The translations under genes were made by a program, and so were the position numbers. A DNA stretch of 59,493 nucleotides from Dyella ginsengisoli LA-4 (lineage in GTDB: Bacteria > Pseudomonadota > Gammaproteobacteria > Xanthomonadales > Rhodanobacteraceae): assembly GCF_000334915.1 (NCBI RefSeq), contig NZ_AMSF01000061.1, positions 1 through 59,493 of the forward strand, given 5' to 3'. Within the stretch, counting starts at the first letter, position 1, and each line of letters starts with the position of its first letter. Below are positions 24,403 through 34,276 of the stretch, piece after piece. The notes under the pieces were generated by a model. The model was not told the DNA's origin. It made no database searches and was given only the letters and a program-made list of their open reading frames with translations.

Positions 24403-26034
24403 ATGCTGCGACTGACCGACCTCAAGCTGCCGCTGGACCACACCGAGGCCGATCTCGAGCAGGCGATCCTCGCCCGCCTCAAGCTCGGCAGGAACGCGCT
24501 GCGCGGCTACAGCGTCGCCAAACGCAGCACCGATGCCCGCAAGCGCGGCGCGATCGCGCTGATCTACGCATTGGACGTGGACCTGGTGGACGAGGCCGCC
24601 GTGCTGGCGCGCTTCGCCGACGACCGCCACCTCGGCCCCACCCCGGATACCAGCTACCACTTCGTCACGCAGTCGCCGGCGAAAAGCCCGCACCGGCCGA
24701 TCGTGATCGGCATGGGCCCGTGCGGCCTGTTCGCCGGACTGGTGCTGGCGCAGATGGGTTTCCGTCCGATCATCCTGGACCGCGGCAAGGCGGTGCGCGA
24801 GCGTACGAAGGACACCTGGGACCTGTGGCGCAAGCGCAACCTGCATCCGGAGTCGAACGTGCAGTTCGGCGAGGGCGGCGCCGGCACCTTTTCCGACGGC
24901 AAGCTGTACAGCCAGATCTCCGATCCGAAGCACTACGGCCGCAAGGTGCTGACCGAGTTCGTCAAGGCCGGCGCGCCGGAGGAGATCCTGTGGATCAACA
25001 AGCCGCACATCGGCACCTTCCGACTGGTGTCGATGGTCGAGCACATGCGCGCGACGATCGAGTCGCTGGGCGGCGAGATCCGTTTCAGCCAGCGCGTCGA
25101 GGACCTGCTGCTGGACGCCGAAGGCAACGGCCGCCAGCAGGTGCGCGGCGTGCGCCTGGCCAGCGGCGAGGAGCTGCGCAGCGACCACGTGGTGCTGGCG
25201 GTGGGCCACAGCGCGCGTGACACCTTCGCCATGCTGCACGCGCGCGGCGTCTACGTGGAGGCCAAGCCGTTCTCCGTCGGCTTCCGCGTGGAGCACCCGC
25301 AGTCGGTGATCGACCGCGCCCGCTACGGCCCGCAGGCCGGCCACGAGCGGCTCGGCGCGGCCGACTACAAGCTGGTGCACCACGCGAAGAACGGCCGCAG
25401 CGTCTACAGCTTCTGCATGTGCCCGGGCGGCACCGTGGTGGCGGCAACCAGCGAACCGGGCCGCGTGGTCACCAACGGCATGAGCCAGTACTCGCGCAAC
25501 GAGCGCAACGCGAATGCGGCGATCGTGGTCGGCATCGATCCGGCCGACTACGCCGCGTTCGATCCCAGCGGCAGCCCGCTGGCCGGCATTGCCCTGCAGC
25601 GCGCGCTGGAGAGCCGGGCCTACGTGCTGGGCGGGGAGAACTACAACGCGCCGGGCCAGCTGGTCGGCGACTTCCTCGCCGGGCGGGCCTCGCGCGAGTT
25701 CGGCGAGGTGCTGCCCTCGTTCAAGCCGGGCGTGACGCTGGGCAGCCTGGACAGCGCGCTGCCGGACTATGCGATCGCCGCGATCCGCGAGGCGATGCCC
25801 GCGTTCGACCGGCAGATCCGCGGCTTCGGCATGCACGACGCCGTGTTCACCGGAGTGGAGACGCGCACCTCCTCGCCGGTCCGCATCAAGCGCGACGAGT
25901 CGCTGCAGAGCCTGAACACCACCGGCCTGTACCCGGCCGGTGAAGGCGCGGGCTACGCCGGCGGCATCCTCTCGGCAGGGGTGGACGGCATCCGCGTGGC
26001 CGAGGCGGTGGCGCTGAGCCTGACCGGCGGTTGA
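24403..26034 (+). CDS. FAD-dependent dehydrogenase (COG2509 type)
   Basis: 543 residues. An N-terminal ~95-residue domain (LRLTDLKLPLDHTEADLEQAI; LGRNALRGYSVAKRSTDAR) precedes the FAD-binding Rossmann motif VIGMGPCGLFAGLVLAQMG. Then come QFGEGGAGTFSDGKLYSQI, the mid-region HKPHIGT-like segment (INKPHIGTFRL), SVGFRVEHPQ and the C-terminal FAD contact YPAGEGAGYAGGILSAGVDG. This is the widespread uncharacterised FAD dehydrogenase family; substrate unknown. The open frame to 24313 lacks family sequence; the ATG at 24403 opens the conserved start. Confidence 0.88.
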   Translation: MLRLTDLKLPLDHTEADLEQAILARLKLGRNALRGYSVAKRSTDARKRGAIALIYALDVDLVDEAAVLARFADDRHLGPTPDTSYHFVTQSPAKSPHRPIVIGMGPCGLFAGLVLAQMGFRPIILDRGKAVRERTKDTWDLWRKRNLHPESNVQFGEGGAGTFSDGKLYSQISDPKHYGRKVLTEFVKAGAPEEILWINKPHIGTFRLVSMVEHMRATIESLGGEIRFSQRVEDLLLDAEGNGRQQVRGVRLASGEELRSDHVVLAVGHSARDTFAMLHARGVYVEAKPFSVGFRVEHPQSVIDRARYGPQAGHERLGAADYKLVHHAKNGRSVYSFCMCPGGTVVAATSEPGRVVTNGMSQYSRNERNANAAIVVGIDPADYAAFDPSGSPLAGIALQRALESRAYVLGGENYNAPGQLVGDFLAGRASREFGEVLPSFKPGVTLGSLDSALPDYAIAAIREAMPAFDRQIRGFGMHDAVFTGVETRTSSPVRIKRDESLQSLNTTGLYPAGEGAGYAGGILSAGVDGIRVAEAVALSLTGG

Positions 26035-26104
26035 GCCGGCGTCGATCCGCCTCCATCTGCAGCGGATCGGCCAGCATCGTGCTGGCGCCCAACGGAATCC
26101 CGCC

Positions 26105-26755
26105 ATGTCCGAATCCCAGCCGCTGCGTATCGACTTCGTCTCCGACGTGGTGTGCCCCTGGTGCGCCGTCGGCCTGGCCTCGCTGGAGCAGGCGCTTGCC
26201 GCGCTGGATGGCCAGGTACAGGCCGAGATCCATTTCCAGCCGTTCGAGCTCAATCCGCAGATGGCGCCGGAAGGCGAGGACATCGCCGAGCACCTGGGCC
26301 ACAAGTACGGCCTGAACGCCGCGCAGCTGGCGCAGAACCAGGAAGCGATCCGCCAGCGCGGCGCGGCGGTGGGCTTCACCTTCGCCAACCAGGACAAGCG
26401 CCGCATCTACAACACCTTCGACGCGCATCGCCTGCTGCACTGGGCCGAGGCGGCGGGTCGCCAGCACGCACTCAAGCGCGCCCTGCTGGTCGCCTATTTC
26501 ACCGACGGCCGCGACGTCAGCAACCACGAGGTACTGGCGGACGTGGCCGGTTCGGTGGGGCTGGACGTCGTCGAGGCCCGCGCCGTACTGGCCAGCGACC
26601 GCTACGCGGAGGACGTGCGTGGCGACGAACAGTTCTTCCTGCGCGCGGGCATCCGTTCGGTACCGGCGGTGATCGTCAACCGGCAGCACCTGATCTCCGG
26701 CGGCCAGCCGCCGGAAGTCTTCGAGCAGGCACTGCGGCAGATCGCCGGCAGCTGA
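26105..26755 (+). CDS. FrnE-like DsbA-family oxidoreductase
   Basis: 216 residues, no signal peptide, thioredoxin fold with an inserted helical domain. The active site is CPWC (Cys17-Cys20) in DFVSDVVCPWCAVG. QPFELNPQMAPEGEDIAEHL and AGIRSVPAVIVNRQHLISGGQPPEVF (with cis-Pro in SVPAV) match the 2-hydroxychromene-2-carboxylate isomerase/FrnE group. Cytosolic FrnE proteins act as disulfide isomerases in stress response. It is convergent with the large c-di-GMP gene, 7 bp between stops. Confidence 0.9.
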   Translation: MSESQPLRIDFVSDVVCPWCAVGLASLEQALAALDGQVQAEIHFQPFELNPQMAPEGEDIAEHLGHKYGLNAAQLAQNQEAIRQRGAAVGFTFANQDKRRIYNTFDAHRLLHWAEAAGRQHALKRALLVAYFTDGRDVSNHEVLADVAGSVGLDVVEARAVLASDRYAEDVRGDEQFFLRAGIRSVPAVIVNRQHLISGGQPPEVFEQALRQIAGS

Positions 26756-26762
26756 AGCGGGC

Positions 26763-29702
26763 TCAGGCCGGCTCGACCACCCAGTGCTCGACCGGCTCGG
26801 GCCGGCCGAGCAGGAAGCCCTGGCCCAGCTCGCAGGCCATGTTGCGCAGCAGGGAGCGCTGGCGCTGCGTCTCGATGCCCTCGGCGATCACGTGGATGTC
26901 CAGCGCCCGCGCCAGCGCCAGGATCGCCTCGACCACGGTGGAACTGTTGGCATCGCCGGCATCCAGCGCCTGCACGAAGCTGCGGTCGATCTTGAGGATG
27001 CGCAACGGCAGCGAGTGCAGGTAGTTGAGCGAGGAATACCCGGTGCCGAAGTCGTCCAGCGCCGCCCCCACGCCGGCCAGGCGCAGGCGCTCGAGGATGT
27101 TGCGCACGCGGTCGGGATCGTCCAGCAGCGAGCCCTCGGTCACCTCCACGATCACCCGCGACGGCGACACGCCCACGCGCTCGATCATGCCCAGCAGGCG
27201 ATGGTCGAAGTCGCCATGGCGCAGGTGCTGTGCCGACACGTTGAGGGTGAGGAATTCGCTGTCTCCCGGCAGTCGAAGGAGCGCCTGGCAGGCGCGTTCG
27301 AACAGTTGCCAGTCGATCGCCTCGATCTGTCCGCAATCCTCGGCCACCCGCAGGAAGGCGCCGGGCAGCAGCGTGCCGCGCTCGGGATGGTGCCAGCGCA
27401 GCAGCGCTTCGTAACCGACCAACTCGCCGGTTTCCAGCCGGCAGATCGGCTGCAGGTAGGGCTGGAACTCGCCGCGCTGCAGGCCCTGGCGCAGCTCGCC
27501 CTCCATGCTCAACTCGTCCACCAGGTTTCTTGCCAGGGTGTCGTCGAACATCGCGTAGCGCTTGCGACCGAGTTCCTTGGCGCGATAGAGCGCCTTGTCC
27601 GCGTCGCGCAGCAGCTCGTCGGCGTGGGTGTAGCGGCTGTCGCCCAGGGCGATGCCCAGGCTGGCGCTGGGCTGCAGCTCGCGGCCGGACACCGGCAGCG
27701 CGTGGCCGACCGCGTCGAGTACGCGCTGGGCCACGCGGGCCGCGGACTCGGGGGTGTCCACATGCTCGAGCAGGATCGCGAACTCGTCGCCGGCCAGCCG
27801 CGCGACCACGTCCGGTTCGCGCACGCAGGCCTGCAGGCGCTGCGCGACCTCCTTCAGCACGGCGTCGCCGGCCAGGTGGCCGAGGCTGTCGTTGATGATC
27901 TTGAAGCGGTCCACGTCGATGTAGAGCAGCGCGCAGCGGACCTGCGGGTCCAGCGCCATCCGCTCCAGCGCGCGGTCGATGCGACCGCGCAGGAAGTCGC
28001 GGTTGGGCAGGCCGGTGAGCGGATCGTGCATCACCTGGTGGCGCAGCTGCTGCTGCATGCGCTCGCGCTCGCGGATCTCGCGGCGCAACTCGCGGGTGCG
28101 CTCGTGCACGCGCTCCTCGAGCTGCGCATAGGCATGCTGCAGGGCATCGGCGACGCGGCGGCGCTGCAGGCTGGTGGCGATCTGCGAGGCGACGAAGCCG
28201 AGCAGCTCGAGCTCCGAGGGGCCATAGGTCTCCGGGCCGGTGTAGCTCTGCACGGCGACCACACCGATCGTGCGGTCGCCGTCGCGCAACGGCACGCCGA
28301 GCCAGCACAGCGAGGGCGTGCCGGTGTTGTGGACGTCGATCATCCCCCGCCGGCGCATGTCATCCATCGCGTCGGCATCGAGCAGCAACGCGCCATGGCC
28401 CAGCACGTACTCGCACAGGCCGCGTCCGAGCGGTCGCGGCGCATAGGATTCGCCGGTGATGTCCACCGCATAGGGGAACTCGAGCATGCCGGTCGTCTCG
28501 TCGACCAGGGCGATGAAGAAGTTGCTGGCCTCGATCAGCCCGCCGACCGTGGCGTGTACCTCGCGATAGAAGGCCTGGCGGTCGATCTCGTCGGTGGCCA
28601 GGCGGGCGATGCGGAACAGGGTGCCCTGCAGGCGCTCGGCGCGCTGGCGCTCGGCCACCTCCTGCTTGAGACCCCGGTTCAGCGTGTCCAGCTCGGCGGT
28701 GCGCTCACGCACGCGCCGCTCCAGGTCCTCGCGCCCTTCCCGGCGCTGCAGCGCAGTGAGCATGTGGTTGCCGACGAACTGCAGCAGCGCCTGGTCCTCC
28801 TGCGTGTAGCGGCTGCCCGGTTCGTAGGTCTGCACGACCAGGGCACCGCAGACCGCTCCCTCGCACAGCATCGGCACGCCCAGCCAGTAGACGCATTGCG
28901 GCCCGACCAGCCGCAGCGTGGCACCGAGCTCGCGCTCGATCTCCTCCGGCGTGCCCCGCAGTGGCTTGCCGGCGGTGAGCAGGTGCCAGGTCCAGGTGCC
29001 CGCCAGGCGTTCCAGCGGAGTTTCCTCGGCCGGCTGCCCCTCCTCGTCGAGGGTGTCGGCGTAGTACAGGAAGCGCAGCGTGCCGCGCACCGGATCGTGG
29101 CGAACGATGAAGAAATTCTCCGCGTACATCAGGCCACCGACGATGTCGTGGATGGCCTGCATCATGTCCGGCATCTCCAGCTCCGAGGCGGACAGCTCGG
29201 AGATGCTCAGCAGGGCGCGCTGCAGCAGTTCCGAGCGCTCCAGCTGGTCATGCGAACGCTGCAGGTCGGTCAGTTCCAGCGTGCGCTGGAGCTGGCGACC
29301 GGCCAGTTGCAGCAGGGCCGAGGGCAGGCTCGCCATCGCCTGCGCCGGATCCCGTCGGGCCTCGCGCCAGCGCAGCAGCAGCACCGCACGCGCCGGCCGA
29401 CACAGTCGCCACGCCAGCAGCGAGCCGTCGGCGTTGCTGTAAACCCGCTCCGGTCCCATCACGGCCTGCACGGCGTCGGTCGCGTCGGCGTCCAGGCGCA
29501 TCGGTGGCCAGCATTCCGGCTGCATCTGCCCGGGCATCCACCACAGCACCCAGGCAGCCTCGACCTCCGGCGCACTCAGTGCCATGTCCGTCACCACCCC
29601 GGCCACGGCCGAGGGGCTGGGGGCTTCCAGCAACCGCTCCAGCCACGTCAGTGGGCTGGCGACGGGCGTGCTCGGCATCTCGTCGTGCGGTAGTGGTTTC
29701 AT
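26763..29702 (-). CDS. GAF-GAF-GGDEF-EAL cyclic-di-GMP protein
   Basis: About 979 residues. Two GAF sensor domains (~175-335 and ~385-535) are joined and followed by coiled coils (DLERRVRERTAELDTLNRG; YAQLEERVHERTRELRR). The GGDEF domain (~575-735) has LAGDEF, i.e. AGDEF instead of GGDEF, with an intact inhibitory RxxD site (REPD) five residues before it. The EAL domain (~745-975) keeps YEALLRW, DDFGTGYSSL and AEGIET, so phosphodiesterase activity is likely. No membrane segment, so a cytosolic sensor. Start uncertain: ATG at 29702, with ATGs at 29720 and 29726 in frame. Divergent from dinG; the very long open frame beyond the start is antisense to dinG. Confidence 0.88.
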   Translation of the reverse strand: MKPLPHDEMPSTPVASPLTWLERLLEAPSPSAVAGVVTDMALSAPEVEAAWVLWWMPGQMQPECWPPMRLDADATDAVQAVMGPERVYSNADGSLLAWRLCRPARAVLLLRWREARRDPAQAMASLPSALLQLAGRQLQRTLELTDLQRSHDQLERSELLQRALLSISELSASELEMPDMMQAIHDIVGGLMYAENFFIVRHDPVRGTLRFLYYADTLDEEGQPAEETPLERLAGTWTWHLLTAGKPLRGTPEEIERELGATLRLVGPQCVYWLGVPMLCEGAVCGALVVQTYEPGSRYTQEDQALLQFVGNHMLTALQRREGREDLERRVRERTAELDTLNRGLKQEVAERQRAERLQGTLFRIARLATDEIDRQAFYREVHATVGGLIEASNFFIALVDETTGMLEFPYAVDITGESYAPRPLGRGLCEYVLGHGALLLDADAMDDMRRRGMIDVHNTGTPSLCWLGVPLRDGDRTIGVVAVQSYTGPETYGPSELELLGFVASQIATSLQRRRVADALQHAYAQLEERVHERTRELRREIRERERMQQQLRHQVMHDPLTGLPNRDFLRGRIDRALERMALDPQVRCALLYIDVDRFKIINDSLGHLAGDAVLKEVAQRLQACVREPDVVARLAGDEFAILLEHVDTPESAARVAQRVLDAVGHALPVSGRELQPSASLGIALGDSRYTHADELLRDADKALYRAKELGRKRYAMFDDTLARNLVDELSMEGELRQGLQRGEFQPYLQPICRLETGELVGYEALLRWHHPERGTLLPGAFLRVAEDCGQIEAIDWQLFERACQALLRLPGDSEFLTLNVSAQHLRHGDFDHRLLGMIERVGVSPSRVIVEVTEGSLLDDPDRVRNILERLRLAGVGAALDDFGTGYSSLNYLHSLPLRILKIDRSFVQALDAGDANSSTVVEAILALARALDIHVIAEGIETQRQRSLLRNMACELGQGFLLGRPEPVEHWVVEPA

Positions 29703-29834
29703 CGGGTCTCGTTGCTCCATGGCCATGGCCGGGGCCTGCCGGGATCGATCCGATACACTGGTCCGCCCGCGTGCCTGCCTTCGCTTCCACGCCCCATCGC
29801 CCCTTATCGACCGCATCTCCGCTGGCTTGACCCT

Positions 29835-31940
29835 GTGCTGACCGACGCCATCAAGGACACCATCCGCGCCGCCTACACCCGCCTGAAAGACGGCCTGCCC
29901 GGGTTCCGGCCGCGCGCGTCGCAGGGGCGGATGATCGCCGAGGTGGCCAAGGCGCTGGCCGAGGAAGGCGGTGGTGCGGTGATCGAGGCGCCGACCGGCA
30001 CCGGCAAGTCGATGGCCTACCTGATCGCCGGCCATGCCGTGGCGCGGGCGCAGAAGAAGAAGCTGCTGATCGCCACCGCCACGGTCGCCCTGCAGGAGCA
30101 GCTGGTGCAGCGCGACATCCCGCTGTACCTGTCGCTCAACGGCATCGAGGCGAAGGTGGCGCTGGCCAAGGGCCGCGGCCGCTACGTCTGCCCGCGCAAC
30201 CTGCTGATGGCCGGCAACAGCCTGGCCGCCGACGCGCAGCTGGGGCTGGGCTTCGACACCGACCTGGCGCTGTGGAGCAAGCCGCCGGACGCGCGCGACA
30301 AGGCCGCGCTGGGCAAGCTGGTCACCGCGCTGGACACCGGCCGCTGGGACGGCGACATGGACGCCGCGCCGGAGCCGGTCGGCGACATGGTGCGCTCGAT
30401 GATCACCACCAGCGCCGGCGGCTGCACCGGCCGCCGCTGCGCGCAGTTCATGGGCTGCCCGTTCTTTGCGGCGCGCCGCGCGGTGGCCGACGCGGAGATC
30501 ATCGTCGCCAACCAGGACCTGGTGCTGGCCGACCTGACCATGCCCGGCAGCGAGGAGGACAGCTGGGGCGGCGTGATCCTGCCCAAGCCGGACGAGACGC
30601 TGTACGTGTTCGACGAGGCCCACCACGTGGCCGCCAAGGCGATCGACCGCGGCACCGCCGAGGTGTTTCTCGGCGCGGCGGTGCGCCAGCTGAGCCGGCT
30701 CGGTCGCCAGGTGCACGCGGCGTACTCGCTGACCGACAAGGAATCGCTGGGCCGGCTCACCCTCGACCAGGGCGACGCCAGACTGCAGGAGCTCAGCGAC
30801 GCGCTGGAGGAACTGGAGCGCGAGATCCGCCTGGCCTGGGTGCCCGATCCGGGCGAGGACGAGCCGATGTACCGCGGCTCGCTCGGCCAGCTGCCGGAAC
30901 AGTGGACGGTGCATGCCGAGCACCTGGCCGTGCTCACCGGCGAGGTGCAGCGCTGGCTCAACGCGGTGCGCCGCGCGGTGGTGGAGATGAGCGAGGGCGG
31001 CCCGACCCAGGAGGCGCTGGCGCGCGAGCTGGGCATCGCGCTGGAGCGGCTGGAACGGCAGAGCCGCTGCTGGCGCGCCTGGTCCACGCCCGACCGCGAG
31101 CACGCGCCGCCGCTGGCGCGCTGGGTCACCCTGGCCGGCGACCAGCAGCTGGTCTGCCATGCCTCGGCGGTATCGGCCGCGGGCCTGCTGCGCAGCGTGC
31201 TGTGGGGCAACGCCAGCGGCGTGGTGATGACCTCGGCCACGCTCAGCGCCGGCGCCAATTTCCGCCATTTCGCCGACGCGGTGGGCCTGCCCGACGAGGC
31301 GGTCACGCTGAGCCTGCCCTCGCCGTTCAACCTGGCCGAGCAGGCGCGGCTGGAGGTGCCGGCGATGCGCACCCTGCCCGACGCCCGCGATGCGCACGCC
31401 GAAGAGGTGAGCGAATGGCTGGCGGAACATCTCGACTGGGACGCCGGCAACCTGGTGCTGTTCACCTCGCGCGCCAAGCTCGACCGCGTGCTGCAGAAAC
31501 TGCCGATCGCGATGGTGCGCAAGGTGCGTGCGCAGGGCTCGCTGGGCAAGTCGCAGCTGGTCGCCGAGCACATCGCCGACATCGAGGCCGGCAAGGGCAG
31601 CACGCTGTTCGGCCTGGCCTCGTTCGGCGAGGGCCTCGATCTCCCCGGCAAGCTCTGCGAGACGGTGGTGATCACCCAGCTGCCGTTCGCCGTACCGACC
31701 GATCCGGTCGGCGCCACCTACGCCGAGTGGCTGGAATCGCGCGGGCGCAATCCGTTCATCGAGGTGACCATCCCCGAGGCCACGCGGTTGCTGATCCAGT
31801 ACTGCGGCCGCCTGATCCGCAGCGAGGCCGACCGCGGCCGCATCGTGCTGCTGGACCGCCGCGTGGTGGTCAAGCGCTACGGCGAACGCATGCTTCAGGC
31901 GCTGCCGCCGTTCGAGCGGGTGATCGAGCGCGCCGCATGA
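29835..31940 (+). CDS. dinG: ATP-dependent DNA helicase DinG
   Basis: 701 residues, XPD-like SF2 helicase. Walker A EAPTGTGKSMAYL (Lys58), DEAH box VFDEAHHVA (260-263) and four cysteines (119, 197, 202, 208) for the [4Fe-4S] cluster, with CTGRRCAQFMGCPF. C-terminal motifs LFGLASFGEGLDLPG and YCGRLIRSEADRGRIVLLDRR. DinG unwinds R-loops and D-loops during replication stress. The start is GTG (MLTDAIKDTIRAAY); the open frame upstream is non-homologous. hutD overlaps its stop by 4 bp. Confidence 0.93.
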   Translation: MLTDAIKDTIRAAYTRLKDGLPGFRPRASQGRMIAEVAKALAEEGGGAVIEAPTGTGKSMAYLIAGHAVARAQKKKLLIATATVALQEQLVQRDIPLYLSLNGIEAKVALAKGRGRYVCPRNLLMAGNSLAADAQLGLGFDTDLALWSKPPDARDKAALGKLVTALDTGRWDGDMDAAPEPVGDMVRSMITTSAGGCTGRRCAQFMGCPFFAARRAVADAEIIVANQDLVLADLTMPGSEEDSWGGVILPKPDETLYVFDEAHHVAAKAIDRGTAEVFLGAAVRQLSRLGRQVHAAYSLTDKESLGRLTLDQGDARLQELSDALEELEREIRLAWVPDPGEDEPMYRGSLGQLPEQWTVHAEHLAVLTGEVQRWLNAVRRAVVEMSEGGPTQEALARELGIALERLERQSRCWRAWSTPDREHAPPLARWVTLAGDQQLVCHASAVSAAGLLRSVLWGNASGVVMTSATLSAGANFRHFADAVGLPDEAVTLSLPSPFNLAEQARLEVPAMRTLPDARDAHAEEVSEWLAEHLDWDAGNLVLFTSRAKLDRVLQKLPIAMVRKVRAQGSLGKSQLVAEHIADIEAGKGSTLFGLASFGEGLDLPGKLCETVVITQLPFAVPTDPVGATYAEWLESRGRNPFIEVTIPEATRLLIQYCGRLIRSEADRGRIVLLDRRVVVKRYGERMLQALPPFERVIERAA

Positions 31941-32500
31941 GTGCCGGCCGCCTCCTGCGCGCGGAGCAACTGCAGCCGGTGCCGTGGCGCAACGGCCAGG
32001 GCATCACCCGCGAGCTGGCGGTGATGCCACCGGGCGCGGGCATGGACGATTTCCTGTGGCGCGTGAGCCTGGCCGACGTGGTCGGCGCCGCGCCGTTCTC
32101 GCGCTTTCCCGGCGTGGACCGGACCATCGTGCTGATCGACGGTGCCGGCTTCCGCATGACGCTGGACGGCGCGCAGGTCCACGACCTCACCACGCCGTGC
32201 GTGCCGTTCGCCTTTCCCGGCGAGGCCGGGGTGGCGGTGGCGCTGGCCGGCGGACCGACCCGCGATTTCAACCTGATGCTGCGGCGCGGTCGCGCCACCG
32301 GCGGCATCGAGGTGTGGAACGACACCGCCACGCAGGCGGTTCCGCCGGACCTGGTGCTGCTGCACCTGGTGCACGGCTGCGCCCGCACGCCGGCCGGCGA
32401 TCTCGGCCCGGGCGACAGCTGGCTGCCCGGCGGCACGGCGACCGGCCCGGTCGGCATCGACGGCGTGGCACTGGCGGTGCGGGTGGTGGCCGCCGGCTGA
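31937..32500 (+). CDS. HutD/Ves family cupin-like protein
   Basis: 187 residues with the HutD signature LQPVPWRNGQGITRELAV near the start, DFLWRVSLADV, GPFSRFPGVDR-like (APFSRFPGVDRTIVLIDG), FPGEAGVA and GPTRDFNLMLRR. HutD proteins are double beta-barrels linked to histidine utilisation in Pseudomonas and to cold response as Ves in E. coli; no hut genes are here. Coupled to dinG by a 4-bp overlap. Confidence 0.88.
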   Translation: MSAGRLLRAEQLQPVPWRNGQGITRELAVMPPGAGMDDFLWRVSLADVVGAAPFSRFPGVDRTIVLIDGAGFRMTLDGAQVHDLTTPCVPFAFPGEAGVAVALAGGPTRDFNLMLRRGRATGGIEVWNDTATQAVPPDLVLLHLVHGCARTPAGDLGPGDSWLPGGTATGPVGIDGVALAVRVVAAG

Positions 32501-32548
32501 GCCGCCCTACACTCGTGGCCTTCCCCCCTGGGCGCGGAGCAACTTTCG

Positions 32549-33127
32549 ATGGCGATGCTGATCCTCGGACTGGTGCTGTTCCTCGGCGTGCACTCGGTGC
32601 GCGTATTCGCCGACGGCTGGCGCACGCGGCAGATCGCCCGACTCGGAGAGAAGGGCTGGAAGGGGCTGTATTCCATCCTCTCGATTGCCGGCTTCGCGCT
32701 GCTGGTGTGGGGCTTCGGTCTGGCTCGCCAGCATCCGGTGCTGGTGTGGGTGCCGCCGATGGCGCTGCGCCATCTCAACGCGCTGTTCACCCTGGTGGCC
32801 TTCGTGCTGCTGGCGGCGGCCTACGTGCCCGGCAACGCGATCAAGGCGCGCCTCGGCCACCCGATGCTGGCTGCGGTGAAGCTGTGGGCGTTCGGCCACC
32901 TGCTGGCCGCCGGCATGCTGCACGACATCGTGCTGTTCGGCGCGTTCCTCGCGTGGGCGGTGGTCGACTTCATGGTGTCCCGACGCCGCGACCGCGCGGC
33001 CGGCGTGCGCTACCCGAAGGGTCCGGCCTCGCGCACGGTGCTCACCGTGGTGGTCGGCGTGGCGACCTGGGCCGCCTTCGCGTTCTGGCTGCATAGGCTG
33101 ATCGTTGGGGTGAGCCCGTTCGGCTGA
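32549..33127 (+). CDS. NnrU family membrane protein
   Basis: 192 residues with five to six membrane segments and the NnrU signature: GLVLFLGVHSVRVFADGWR, KGLYSILSIAGFALLVWGFG and KLWAFGHLLAAGMLHDIVLFGAFLAWAV. NnrU was described in denitrifiers near nitric-oxide reductase, and the domain is related to methanethiol/isoprenylcysteine-type membrane methyltransferase folds. No denitrification genes are in view. GGAGC 8 bp before ATG. Confidence 0.88.
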   Translation: MAMLILGLVLFLGVHSVRVFADGWRTRQIARLGEKGWKGLYSILSIAGFALLVWGFGLARQHPVLVWVPPMALRHLNALFTLVAFVLLAAAYVPGNAIKARLGHPMLAAVKLWAFGHLLAAGMLHDIVLFGAFLAWAVVDFMVSRRRDRAAGVRYPKGPASRTVLTVVVGVATWAAFAFWLHRLIVGVSPFG

Positions 33128-33172
33128 CGGCGTATCATCGGAGGCCTTCCCCACCCGAGCGCGAGGTGCGCC

Positions 33173-33373
33173 ATGGTCGGTTTCCTGCTCTGGTTGCTGC
33201 TGCTGGTGTTCTGCTGGCCGATCGCCCTGCTCGCGCTGGTGCTGTATCCCATCGTGTGGCTGCTCGCGCTGCCGTTCCGGCTGGTCGGCATCACCGTCGG
33301 CGCGGTGTTTGCCTTCCTGGGCGCCTTGCTGATGCTGCCCGCGCGCGTGCTGCGGGGCCGTCCCGCCTACTGA
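33173..33373 (+). CDS. Small two-helix membrane protein
   Basis: 66 residues, almost entirely two long hydrophobic segments (about 3-35 and 38-56) ending in RVLRGRPAY. GAGCGCGAGGTG precedes the ATG. A hairpin follows the stop by 7 bp. Function unknown. Confidence 0.65.
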   Translation: MVGFLLWLLLLVFCWPIALLALVLYPIVWLLALPFRLVGITVGAVFAFLGALLMLPARVLRGRPAY

Positions 33374-33380
33374 TCCCGCA

Positions 33381-33403
33381 GGGCAGGCGTCCCCCGCCTG
33401 CCC
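33381..33403 (+). terminator. Hairpin after the small membrane protein gene
   Basis: GGGCAGGCG (33381-33389) and CGCCTGCCC (33395-33403), a perfect 9-bp stem with a TCCCC loop. It has no T-run. Confidence 0.45.
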
Positions 33404-33636
33404 GCCCACCGCTTCCTCCGGGTGATCGCCCACCGGTCGTCTGACCGGCGCCGGGCCGCGCCGGGTGTTCGTGGGCATCCGTTCCGCCGCTCAAGCTTCC
33501 TTGTCTTGTGCCGATGTCCTTGGGCAGTGCCCGCGCGTCGCGCATGCCCGGGTGCCTGCAGAGCGTCGTCCGCGGCCGTATCCGCGGGCGACGGACACCC
33601 GCTGCGTGCGGGCCGGCTGCATCCAAGGAACGCGAC

Positions 33637-34203
33637 ATGAACTGGTCCCACCCGTCCTCCCTGCCGATCACGCTGACCACCGGTGTGGCGCTGTCCGTGT
33701 CCACCCCGGGCGTGATGAAGGCCGTACCGCAGCTGGACATGGCGCGGATGCTCGGGCGCTGGCACGAGATGGCGCGCCTGCCCTCACCCCAGCAGCACCC
33801 GGCCGACCGCGATATCCGCCTGGACCTGGAGGAGCTGGAGCCCGGACTGCTCCGGATGCGCCGCACCTCGACCGAGCCGAACGGCAGCGAACGCGTCCAC
33901 GACGCGCAGGTCCGTCGCCGCTTCGCGGTGGAGGAGCCGGGCCAGTTCCAGCGCTCCGCCGCACCGGCCTGGGCGCAGTGGCTGCCCTCGGCCTGGAAAG
34001 ACATGTGGGTACTGGCCAACGATGCCGACTATCAATGGTTGATGCTGGGCGAACCGCGCCGGCGCGAGCTGTGGATCCTGTCGCGCGAGCCGACCATGGA
34101 ACGCCAGGTGCTAGAGGCGTTGAAGTCGGTCGCCCGCGGCCTGGGCTACGACCTGGCGCCGCTGGTGGTCAGCGGCCGGCTGCAGACCTTCCACGTACTC
34201 TGA
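33637..34203 (+). CDS. Lipocalin family protein
   Basis: 188 residues. The lipocalin GxW motif occurs in [14 protein letters not shown] (GRW at 40-42). The second conserved region follows in [19 protein letters not shown] and the third in [14 protein letters not shown], matching bacterial lipocalins of the Blc type. Blc is an outer-membrane lipoprotein, but no lipobox and no clear signal peptide is seen here ([20 protein letters not shown]), so localisation is uncertain. AAGGAACGCGAC precedes the ATG at 33637. Confidence 0.8.
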   Translation: MNWSHPSSLPITLTTGVALSVSTPGVMKAVPQLDMARMLGRWHEMARLPSPQQHPADRDIRLDLEELEPGLLRMRRTSTEPNGSERVHDAQVRRRFAVEEPGQFQRSAAPAWAQWLPSAWKDMWVLANDADYQWLMLGEPRRRELWILSREPTMERQVLEALKSVARGLGYDLAPLVVSGRLQTFHVL

Positions 34204-34276
34204 CCTGCAACACCTTGGCAGGACGCCCCCCGGCGCGCACCATCGCCGATCCCTGGCCCAACCCCCGTCCGGTGCG

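Noticed and set aside
29727-31571. Upstream extension of the GGDEF-EAL frame to a 1602-residue protein
   Set aside because: The extension is exactly antisense to dinG, whose helicase motifs are convincing, and it has no domain-like sequence.
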